A DNA stretch of 64,000 nt from Immersiella caudata (Eukaryota > Ascomycota > Sordariomycetes > Sordariales > Lasiosphaeriaceae), in the NCBI GenBank assembly GCA_030512335.1, contig JAULSU010000003.1, positions 1,488,001 to 1,552,000 on the forward strand, read 5' to 3'. A program made the position numbers and the translations under genes. The notes under the pieces were generated by a model, which worked only from the letters and a program-made list of their open reading frames with translations, did no database searches and was not told the origin of the DNA. Of the stretch, positions 33,599 to 43,795 are shown in pieces. Position 1 is the first letter of the stretch. Each line of letters opens with the position of its first letter.

Positions 33599-34788
33599 TT
33601 TCCGAGGAGAGTCGAAAAAAGCGTGCGGGTGAAGGTGAAAAAAGTCGGAAGGAATAGGTCAAGGGCCATTGGAAAAGAAAATTCCGGAGCTTCGCTGCAC
33701 TCCACTGGCAGAACTGTGGAATGGTGGGGCCTTGGCCAGCAGAGCGACAAGCGTTTCAAGGCGGTGACTCGGAAGCCTGGACAGGTGGTCAGTGCGCCCG
33801 GAACCTGGAGAAATAATAATGCAACCCCGTTTCAGACTCCATCCTGTCCACGTCATAGGGCGCCCCGGGAATGAGGCTGGAGAATGTTGCAGCGACAGTT
33901 GGCAACGGTTGGGCAGGGCCAGCTTGTCACCCGTCATCAAATCATAAAAAAAAAGAGCTAGGCGGCTTTGGGCTGGTTTCCACCAGCGCGAGGGGATGAT
34001 CGATGCCGTCCTGCGGCCTGCGCCACACCTGTCTGTCGGCCTCTTGACTTGATGCCCAACCCGCTGGTTGACCTGACTGACCGCTTGCACAAATCATCAC
34101 CACATCGAACTTTTCCTCTTCCTGCTTTGCCAGCACTCACCGGAGGCCCAAACCCCAAAATCCGCGTCGTTATTATAAAGAAAGGTACGTCCCTGCTGCC
34201 TCGCGCATTTCCTGCCCAGTTTGCATCCAAAAATACCCAGTCGCTCTTCCATCCAAACCCAAGCCCGCCCTTCTCACCAATCATTTCATACCCCTCGCCA
34301 ACCCAAAGAGCCAACCTAGAGCTGAGTGGCTCGAAAAAGACTCCGCGCGAGTCGTCCAAACGTGAGCGTGCCCATCCGTCCCATTTGGAAACTCCACCCA
34401 TTCAATTCAATTCGCTTGTCATCGTCACAGCGCGCCCGCCAATCAATCCCGCCCAATCACCTGAACACCCGCCGGGAGGTTGGAGGGTTGCGACGGGTTC
34501 CTGTCGCAAAGTAAACAAATCCCACTCCCGACGGCAAGACGGAGGATTGAAACTGCCAGACTGGCGCAGACGCTGCCAAAACTTGCATTGAGAGCGCAGA
34601 CTAAACTTTTCTCGACGAAGCAGACTAAATCCCTCTTTCCATCCCGACTGCAGTGTGTCAGCCCCTCACGCGATCGCGACAGCCCGCAGCTCCACCAACC
34701 ACCCGTAATCCGACCCTATCCATGACATAGGGCGAGTTTCTCAACGGCACGAAACCCAAAAGAGAAGCGCATCATCCAACAGCCCATC
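33599..34788. other. Divergent promoter region (FCF2 / HAP5)
   Basis: 1190 bp between start codons. Contains three CCAATCA motifs on the plus strand (listed separately) 330-512 bp before HAP5. Open frames of up to 207 codons here have no recognisable domain. Confidence 0.6.
34277..34459 (+). promoter_or_regulatory. Three CCAATCA boxes upstream of HAP5
   Basis: Identical heptamers at 34277-34283, 34439-34445 and 34453-34459, all in the same orientation. CCAATCA is the preferred site of the fungal CCAAT-binding (HAP) complex. Their position before the gene for a subunit of that complex suggests autoregulation; that is inference. Confidence 0.5.
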
Positions 34789-35919
34789 ATGGATCCGCAG
34801 AATCCATCGTCAGTGCCGCACGGCCAGCAGGGCCGCCAGCAACCCGTTTATGACCCCACCCACGGCGGCCACTACGGCGCCAGCCAAGCGGTTCGTCTAC
34901 CCAATCCACCTATCCACCATCTCATCATCTTGGGATGCATGCTGACCGTCCACCTAGCTCTCCGCCACAGGCTTCGCGCCAGCCGAGCTCTACACGGGAG
35001 CGTGGGCCAATGTCCACCAGGGACTGACTGGGCAGTACAAGGACATTCTCACGGCGTATTGGCAGCAGACCATCCACCATCTCGAGGGCGACACCCATGA
35101 CTACAAGCTACACCAATTACCACTGGCGCGCATCAAGAAGGTTATGAAGGCCGACCCAGAAGTCAAGATGATTTCGGCCGAGGCGCCCATCCTGTTCGCG
35201 AAGGGCTGCGACATCTTCATCACGGAGTTGACCATGCGCGCATGGATCCATGCCGAAGAGAACAAGCGCCGGACTCTGCAGCGGTCTGACATTGCTTCCG
35301 CCCTGTCCAAGTCTGATATGTTTGATTTCCTGATTGACATTGTACCCCGTGAGGAGGCCTCGAGCCACGCCAAGAGAGCAACTGCCCAGGCCACGGCCCA
35401 AGCCGCACCCTCACAAGCCCAGATGGCCGCCCCTAACCACGGCCAGCACCCCATGGGCGCGGAGTACGGCGGACTAGCGGGCCATGCCATCGCCCCTGAG
35501 ACCGACTACCGCCAGGCCCAGAACATGTACCCTGGACAGGTACAGCCGGGTGCGCCTGCGCCATACGGCCAACCACAAGCTCCGATGTATAACGTTGACG
35601 AAATGTACTATGGGACCATGCCGCCGCAGCAGGTTAGTTCTATCCACATGGCTTAGGCCTGATCCTCCCATTGTATCGAGAAATCTCCTGTCCATGCAGT
35701 CCCGGCTAACACGATCAGTAGAGCGCCTAGGAGTCGCTAGAGGGCCCGGCCATTGACCCAACCCTGGGACATCAGCCCGACGTCGCGGATCAAGACCCGG
35801 TAGACCATGCAGAAGGCAATGTTACTGTCAAGGAAGAGTCTGCAGGTTCCTCTTTCGTCGGCGCCGCTGGGTTGATGTACGGGGATCCGGGAACTGAAAA
35901 GTTGAGCTTTTTGGCCTAG
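34789..35919 (+). CDS. HAP5: CCAAT-binding factor subunit Hap5 (NF-YC)
   Basis: 321-aa histone-fold subunit of the heterotrimeric CCAAT-binding complex. Exons are 34789-34890, 34958-35632 and 35731-35919. The histone fold begins [18 protein letters not shown] and runs through [39 protein letters not shown] and [20 protein letters not shown] to [14 protein letters not shown] Gln/Ala/Pro-rich tail follows. The first 5' splice site is GTTCGT, a weak match, but it is the only frame-keeping solution near the histone fold. The last exon has no ATG and is easy to miss: reading through its intron ends the protein early (VSSIHMA), while splicing adds 62 residues from [13 protein letters not shown] to GTEKLSFLA. 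The complex binds CCAAT boxes and partners with HapX-type iron regulators. Confidence 0.95.
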
Positions 35920-36324
35920 TGTGCATGCAATGCAGAGAAGATCAGAAGAATAGGCCTGGGAAGTCGTGGAGTTTGACCTTTGGGACAGTATGGCGCAAAA
36001 TGGGCGGACGGAACTCGGGAATATCGCTGGTGTTTTTTCTTTTCCATTATTGTGCTTTGACTGGGTTTGGAAGGTCTGAGTCGTTGAGCGTCTTAGCCGC
36101 GGGTATTTGAAGCTGCGGATGCGGGTAGCGTGGTTGGCTAATTCATGACCAATTTATGACTTCTCCAGGCAAATCCTCCATGGCTAACTGTTGGTGCGGC
36201 CCTGAACCTATGATCCCCGTCGGCAGCTTGTAGACTCCACGACCACTGGAACCTATCCAAGGCCAGCCCAAACCAAGGGCCCCCTGGTCATAAGCAATGC
36301 AGAACATGTCGTTGTATGCTCACA
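35920..36324. other. Convergent 3' region (HAP5 / SEC15)
   Basis: 405 bp between stop codons; presumably 3' UTRs. Nothing else seen. Confidence 0.55.
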
Positions 36325-39065
36325 TCATCGTAAGCCAAAGCGCGATCCGAAATTAGCGAAAGGCGCCGCAGCTCCGCTCGGGTTGTCGACGGTCTGCGTG
36401 AGCTTCTCCAGTAGAGCAAAGCCCTTCTTCTCGTTGACACGGCCATACTTCTTATTCCTGATTGAGATGTCGAAGAACTCCTCGTGGTTGTCCAACTTCA
36501 TCAGCGCCACAGTCTCCTGGAGCTCATTCAAGATCGGTTCCAGCATGAAAGCGTTGTCGAGGCCAAGCACAAACTCGGTTAGATGCTTGACGTCGAGAGC
36601 CATGGCTTCCACGCCGTTGGGGTTGATCTTCTTCACGTCAGGGGATAGGGGGAGGGCCTATGGCCGGTGTCAGCCTATTTCATATAAGGTACAGCAGCAA
36701 CTGGCTTACGAGAATCTTTTCTGTGGCGTGGTTGAGGGCGTCGAAGTAGATCAGTTCCTTGATCTCTCGCGGAAGGCCAAGCAGCGTTGAGCTCATGATG
36801 TTTGGCAGGTATTGCGTTAATGTCAGGATGTAGCTGCTTGGTTTAGTGGGCTTCGTCGTTGCCATCCTGTTATGTCTGTGAGCGCCAGCTTTCACACCAA
36901 ACTAACACCAAACTTACCAGTCGTAATCAGACGTGTCAACAAGATCGTCGATCTTGTGGTTTACAACCTCAAAGATGCGCTTTTCGGCTGCCTTCTTGTT
37001 CTCCCTGAATTGCTCTGTGGCCGCTAGGGTAACGGGACCACCAGCCGAGGTCGAAGAGCGTGTGTCGATCAAAAGCTGCTCCACCTTTTGGCAGGCAGTC
37101 TCAAAGTGCTCGAGATTGATCAAGATTTGGACAATTTGTCCCAGGTACTGGGAACTCAGCCTCTCGACAAGAGACTGGCAGACCCTCTGGGTCAACAACT
37201 CATCCAACGACTACAAGGTATTGTTAGAACCATGAGCTACCTGCTGGATCAAGATCAGCATACCCTTTTCAGCGTCTCATCAATGACGCTCAAATGTTGG
37301 AAATGGTCGTCAGATGCAGAGAAGAAGTAAAACTGGTTGACAAGATTGCGAATGTCGATGCAGCACAGCGGATACATCTGAGAAAATGGCAGTACGCATG
37401 GGAAACTGCAACTCCGTCAGCAGGGAGACTTCCGAAAAGCAAGGCAGGCACGTACGTCAACTCTTCTGGTGACTTGTCTTGGGTGATCCAGCTTACGCTG
37501 AGAACCTTTTCATAATCTTCTGGGGTGTTGATGGCCATCGGCATGTAATCATCGGTTGAGACAATCTTGTAGAGGTCAGTAATCTAAACATGAACGGGAT
37601 CAAGGGCATGTAGCTTACCTCCTGGAAATCATCGCTGAACCGTCTCCTGAGAAGTTCAGCATATTTGTTGAACAAAGTAAGTTGGAGGTTGTTCATCATG
37701 GAGACAGAATATCCCCAGCTCTGAGACTGTGTCAGATACAGCACGCTTGGGCTACCTCGGGCAACTTACGTCCATGGTTTGGATGAAGAGCCCAACAACG
37801 GGCTTGATCTTCAGCAGGGCCTCGGCGTTGTTCACCCCGGACAGGGCATTGGTGATGAGATTGATCGCCGTCTGACACATCGAGTCCCAAAGCTCGTCAA
37901 CCTGCAGCGATTAGAGAAGCCTCCACGGTTTCAGATCAGAGTACCTACCTCAAGGGATGATCGAAGCTGAGGGGCACGCTGCATCGTTGCCTTCTCGATG
38001 ATTGCAAACCCGGCAATGCTCTCCAGCAAGGCCCTCAAGGATGCATCATCATCGTCACTAAGAAGATCAACAGTATTAGGAAGTAGTAGCTCTTTTTGCT
38101 GCCGTCTTGTTGCGGCATAGTCCCCACGAAACTTGTCAATCTGGCCCAGCGCTTCGTGGATATGCAGTGCCTCATACAAGGGCGTGAAATCTACCTGGAC
38201 ATCCTCGTTGTCAAGAACATCAAAGTCATTGTTCTCGTCAAATGCCAGCTCGATTGCAGAATTGAGTTTGAACCGACTAAGAAAAGCGTTGCGCTCGACA
38301 CGACCCCGCTGTCTGTCCTGACGGAGTTTGGTGTGAAAAAAGGCCACCTCACCGAGGAACTGTGAGGTTTCCCGAATGCGATACAGCCAAGTGTTCAAAT
38401 CGGTCATGACAGCCTTCGATATTGTCTTTTGCGAGTCCGGGATAGACTTTTGTATCAGATCTGCGAGCTTGTACTGGGTTGCATACTTGTTCTGGATGAT
38501 AGGCACCAGATGTTCGTTTTGAAGGTCGTCCAGCGATTTTAGGGCCGCATAGTACTTCTTCTTCCGGATCAGATCGTGCGCATTGTTGACGGCATGCAAG
38601 ATCTTGAGCGAATCCTTGAGCGCATCGGAGACATCTGTGATGTTCTGTCGCACTCCACGCGTGTTGACAAGCCCCTGTTTCTGCTCTGCCAGCTTCTCCG
38701 TGCTCGCCTGGATCGATTGGTTGAGGTCCAGGATTTCCGATGTCAATATGACCGTCCCTTCCCGAACTTTCTGCAGCTGGTTTACGGAGCCCAGGAACTC
38801 CTCGTGCTTGGTCAGGCCGATGCGCTCGATGTCGCTCTCGCGCTCCTGGGCGTACTGGGAGAGACTCTGCACGAGCGACGCGGTTCGGCTGCTAGCGGAG
38901 GCATCTTTGAGTACTGGAATAAGCTGGTCGAGAAAATCGGAGTCTGTCGGCGCGAGGATGATCTGCGCAGAGTCAGTTCCAAGGTGGCAGTGGATGTCTT
39001 CAATCTCGACGGACCTGGTCGACAGCTGTGTCGTAATCCGCCCACGTTTGGGCTTTCCTCGGCAT
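36325..39065 (-). CDS. SEC15: Exocyst complex component Sec15
   Basis: 783-aa subunit of the exocyst, which tethers secretory vesicles at sites of growth; Sec15 binds the Rab Sec4. Nine exons on the minus strand: 39065-39015, 38962-37949, 37901-37770, 37720-37619, 37583-37456, 37405-37264, 37210-36918, 36866-36710 and 36657-36325. A 17-codon first exon (MPRKAQTWADYDTAVDQ) joins to IILAPTDSDFLDQLIPVLKD, the usual Sec15 beginning. Family landmarks: EFLGSVNQLQKVREGTV, LIRKKKYYAALKSLDDLQ, PLYEALHIHEALGQIDKF, and in the C-terminal part MPMAINTPEDYEKVLSVSW, FPCVLPFSQMYPLCCIDI and IMSSTLLGLPREIKELIYFD. Every junction keeps frame and rebuilds conserved sequence. The open frame could also start at a distant upstream ATG (39145), but that frame is unlike the family there. 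Confidence 0.95.
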
Positions 39066-40641
39066 CCTGCTTCAAGAAGCACCAGGCTTCGGCAATACTG
39101 AAGTATGTTGTTGCTTCTTCCAAGAGCGTCGTTGGAGGAAGCCAACCGGGATGCCGCGACGCCACGGTCAATGTGAGATTGCTGGGATCAGTTGCGCTGC
39201 GACATGCCTGGAACTCGTCACCAGTGGGCGCGAACTAATGGCCCGTGCGTCCTCAACAGCACCGCCTGAATTTTGAGAAGAAAACCAACTCAGACCGACA
39301 TACCTAGCCTCTTTGATTGAGGAAATGAAAAGGCAGGCATTCTAGACGAAGCTAAGCTCATCGCAGGCTATTTGGGGCCACATTTGCAGTTCACTCGTCA
39401 TTGAGTTGCACAGCGGTTTCCACGGGCTCTTCTGGCCGCGCATGTAAGTTGCTTTGGACAGCTGCCAAGACTTCCCTGACAACCAGGACCACAAGTCGAC
39501 CAGAGACGTCTCTCCTTCTTTCCGTATGCTGGACATTCGATCTCAAAATATCAGCCTTTGTCCCCTCTTTCGGTGGCTTATCACCCTGTGACTCGGAGAA
39601 TTTCCACGGCAGGGTGATGCGCCCGCGGGATTGGTGGTCAGGGGCGCCACAACATGGCAAAAAGGGGTGTTGTTTTGTTTGCCAATCCCCACCTCTAAGA
39701 AGTTCTTCGCTACTAAAGCTTCCAGGTTGCTGCCCATTTGTTGGAGTGCTTGGTGTGTCAGAACTGGAGAGGACACGGAGACATTGGCATGGAAGTCTGT
39801 GCCTTCCCAACTTTCCCATTTCAGGCCGTGGATCCTGGAGTGCCCGTGAGGACCTTGAGGGATTTCAGATGACCTTATGACAAGCCGGAAATTCTTCTTT
39901 ATACACCGCCTGCCGTTCCGAGTTATTCAGTTTATTCCGCTGAGATGGTCACCATGCCCTTTTGCGGATGTGTGAGAGAGGGATGAAGATCGTGACCTAC
40001 ACATAGGATGGATTCATGGATATGTGGAACATCGTCCCAAGTCCCAAGATTGAAGCCCCGCCCAAGTGACCTGGTTAAATAAGGCCAGAGATTTTGTATC
40101 TGTCTCTTTTTCTGAAATCTAAACCCTTCATCATCTTTGGAGTTTTGAGCAGCTCAACGCTTAACCTCTCACCGGCTTTGGAATCCAGCTCAACTCGAAT
40201 ATTCCCTGCACGTCTTTGGGATCTGTGAAGTTCGAAACCAAGTCTCTCCTCGTCTTTGGGGCACTGTGCAATTTGACACGGGGGGGAGGAGATGCCTTGC
40301 GGCCTTGAGGACCAGTTCCTTCCTTCTGCAACTTGAAAAATTTGACACCCTCCTTCCGCCCTCGTTCCTTCCTCAACATTGACCAGGACCAGGGGCACAA
40401 TTTTGGGCTCTTCATCTCTGGCCATCATTGGCACCTCCAGTCACTCTTTACCGCCTCAATCAGAACTCTCTCGTCTTCTTTCCCATTATCTCACGCGTCG
40501 TCCAACTTTTTCTTCAAGAAACACTCTTTCGTCTTTCGTCCGCGGTCAAGTCCCATCCACAAAGCTTTCGTCCACTTCTTCCCAGTTGGAGACTGGAGTG
40601 CCATTCGCGTAAGCCGCAACAAGTCGCTGCACGTTCACGCC
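39066..40641. other. Divergent region and long leader of the Mei2-type gene
   Basis: 1576 bp between start codons. From about 40070 the plus strand is CT-rich and likely the leader of the Mei2-type gene; its frame stays open back to 40333. No other gene is supported. A few imperfect copies of GTCTTTGGG occur near 40130-40262. Confidence 0.5.
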
Positions 40642-43182
40642 ATGGCGCAGGCACGAGACACCTCGTTCAACCCCTCATCCCCTCACTCGTCAACTGGCGG
40701 TGCCGATTCATACAAGCACGATGGCACTCCGGATACTAGGCTCACTGCCTTCTCCCCCGACGAGAACTCGGTCAGGTCCAGCAAGCATCTGAAGCCGACC
40801 AACTTGAACGTGTCCTCGGACCCCAACAATGTCCACTTCCATGTTAAGCCCGAGACCTACCCCGCCGCCCCGGGCAGCGCCGAGAAGGATCCCTTTATCT
40901 CTAGTGTCAGTCGCTCAAAGGTTGAGCAGAAGCTCTCGCCAACTGCGTCGTCTTTCCGCCCTGTCACCCTACCTCTGGTGGCCAATAGCTCTGGCTCCCT
41001 GGCCGGTCAGTCAGGCTTTGGCGGCAGCTATTCGCCGACCTACTCGGGCACGTCCACAGGATCAGTCAATCGTTTCAGCACCGAGCTTGGTATCTCTCGT
41101 TACATCGTCATCACCTGCCCCAGCCAGTCCATCACCTCGAGCAATGTGGAGGACTACTTCCAGGTACGTCGACGGCCGATCACTCCCCTGTGAATGTCTT
41201 GATTGTTGACATCGGATGTAGAAGCTTGAGAGTGACATGGGAGTCTCGTCTCAAGGCAAACGCAGTGTCCTTCCGGACTGCGGAAAGGTCTACATTCGCC
41301 TGACCAACGTCAAGTACGCCCGTGCAGTCTACCATTGCGCCAAGATCTACAAGGCAGACTGGTACGCAGAGTACATCTCGGCGTCTGACTTCTATCGCGT
41401 GAGTTGACTTCCAGACGGTGAATATGCTTTGTCGTTATTGACCCATATATAGGTTGTCAACCCTGGCGCTCACAATGAAGCCATTGTCGAGGGTCAGGTG
41501 CGTGTAGTCGCGCGCCCGACAGATAGCAACACCTTTGACCCTTCCAGTGTCGAGAGCTTCCTGCTCAGCACTCTGGCGCGTGAAGGCGACATATTCGCGT
41601 TTCGCCGACAGGGCGAGCCGAGTGTCACTGTCTATCAGGCCTTGGTTGAGTTCGAGGACCTTGATGCCGCTGTGGCAGCCACATCGATGTACAATGGCTT
41701 CAAGTCCCATGGCGTTCAGTTGTGGATGACGCTGTGCGATTCGGAGGCCAAAACTCCTACCCGCACCCCCTTCAACGGATACTCGCCTCCCCGGCTCCCC
41801 GTTAGCGACATGACCAACTACTTCCAAGAGATGAGCGTATCCGGCACACCCTTCCTCGGTCCGGCTACCCCCAATTTTGTCGCTAGTCGCGCTGCTTCTG
41901 CTCCGACGGGGCCTCTAGTCCAGCAGCAGGTCGCCATGTACCCCGTCGTCTATCACAACCAGATGTCGGGGCCTGGCAACTACGTTCTCGACCAGACACC
42001 CACACGTCGCCAGGCCGTCACTTCGTACGCTCCAATGACGCCTATTTCGGGTGGCATCACGGTCATGAGCCCCATCTACACCCCTCCTACTACCCCGATG
42101 GCTCTCTCTGGAGAGTACAGCCCCAGGGGATTTGGCGGATACGGCCGGTATGATAACCGCCGACAAAACGCCATGAGGGTGAGCAGATCGCCCTATCATA
42201 TGACTGCTGGTCACCACAACCAGGTCGATGTCAATCGAATCCGCGATGGAATTGATGTCCGCACAACAGTAAGTGTGCAATCAACAGCCCAGAGATATCG
42301 CCCCGCTGACAAACTCAGATTATGTTGCGCAACATTCCCAACAAGGTCGATCAGGCCATGCTCAAGCGCATCATTGACGAGTCGAGCTGGGGTAAGTATG
42401 ACTTCATGTACTTGCGCATCGACTTCGCCAACGACTGCAAGTATGTCACAGTCTTTCCAACGCTTCTTCGTCAAACGGTCCCTAACTCTCTGCTTCAGTG
42501 TCGGATATGCCTTCATCAACTTTGTTGATGTGAGTCTTGAATGCTGCGTCGAGATCCTGGTCGTGGTGTTAACATGTGGATATGCAGCCTCTAGACATTG
42601 TCGACTTTGTGAACGCTCGGGCGAACCAGCGTTGGAACTGCTTTAAGAGCGACAAGGTTGCCGAGATCTCCTATGCCAGTGAGTAAAGCATGCGCAATTG
42701 CTGTGCGCGTTTGTTTCTGACGATTGGTAGCCATCCAAGGCAAGGACTGCCTCGTGCAGAAGTTCCGCAACAGTTCGGTCATGCTCGAGCCCTCTCACTA
42801 TCGACCCAAGGTGAGCAGACATGGGAATAGGCGTTGTCTTCTTTGACTAACAACTACGTGTAGTTGTACTTCACCTCCAACGGCCCGATGCCGGACATGG
42901 CTGGCCAAGAGGAGCCGTTTCCGGAGCCTGACAACCAGTCCAAGATGAAGCGGAGCTGCGAGAATGCAGAGCACGTCGGTAGGTGATGTCCGCCCTCCAC
43001 TGAAGTCTCGGCTGCTAACATTGTTCCTAACAGGCCTCTTCACTCCCAATGCTGGTCAGCATTTCCGTGACGAGCAGCGCCGTCGCCGATCTCGCTTTGA
43101 CCGTGGCACTAGACTCGCCGCCCTCGAGGAGTTCAATTTTGACGGCCAGATCTCAGAGCAGGCCTATCTGCCTCTGAACTGA
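40642..43182 (+). CDS. Mei2-type RNA-binding protein
   Basis: 700-aa RRM protein. Nine exons: 40642-41163, 41222-41398, 41453-42268, 42319-42440, 42499-42529, 42588-42678, 42731-42810, 42864-42978 and 43034-43182. The C-terminal RRM is of the Mei2 type: IMLRNIPNKVDQAMLKRIID, WGKYDFMYLRIDFANDCN, VGYAFINFVDPLDIVDFV and a long tail KLYFTSNGPMPD. This domain is unusual in carrying the conserved insertion seen in fission-yeast Mei2 and plant AML proteins. An N-terminal RRM-like part (ISRYIVITCPSQSITSSNVE) is more degenerate. In fission yeast Mei2 drives entry into meiosis; the role here is inference. The start at 40642 (GCCATGG context) precedes MAQARDTSFNPSS; the frame is open upstream to 40333, so an extension is possible. 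Confidence 0.92.
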
Positions 43183-43795
43183 TTTTTGACAGCACATCAC
43201 CCATTTCCGCGAGGCAACTCCAACTAATATCGACTTAATCCCGGGTTTTCTTGGAGTCGACTCGGTCTACTATCTCTCATAATTGAGCGCGAGATGATAA
43301 CGATCTGTATGGTGTTCCCCGCTGTAATTCAACATTCAGCTTCTCGACAAGATCGTTTGATATTTGGCAGGAGAAGGGAGCAAGAGTGGGTGAGATAGAC
43401 TTTCAGGCGGTTTTCCTTTGCCTTCGTATTTCAGTCATTTCACAGAAAGATTCGAGAAGGCGGTCAGCGGGTTGGTGGCGAGGGGGCTTTGGCTACCTGG
43501 ATTGCGAACGAAGGCTGTTGAAGCTTGGTGATCTAGGAAAGTCGGCCGTCCATACTGCCGTGCCTGTTTGTGGGGCCCAGGATTGAGCAGCCTGAAGGAA
43601 GCGCGAGTTTCTGTATCGAGCTGGAACATACCTTAGGTAGTCTCGACTTAATGACCATTGGCCTTGACACTTGGGACACGCTTGGTATCACGATGGGTAG
43701 ATGGTGACACGAGTAAATTGCTTTATCAACAGGTTGGTCATTATTGGCATTACTGACGTTACACTGGACATGACATACTCTATTGTATGCGTTCT
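43183..43795. other. Convergent 3' region (Mei2-type / SLP1)
   Basis: 613 bp between stop codons. No gene seen. Confidence 0.55.

Noticed and set aside
33968..34591. Plus-strand open frame of 207 codons before HAP5
   Set aside because: Lies in the divergent promoter/leader of HAP5; Pro/Ser-rich, no domain.
37931..39145. SEC15 start at 39145
   Set aside because: The frame upstream of 38962 does not resemble Sec15; a 17-codon exon starting at 39065 joined across a 52-nt intron does.
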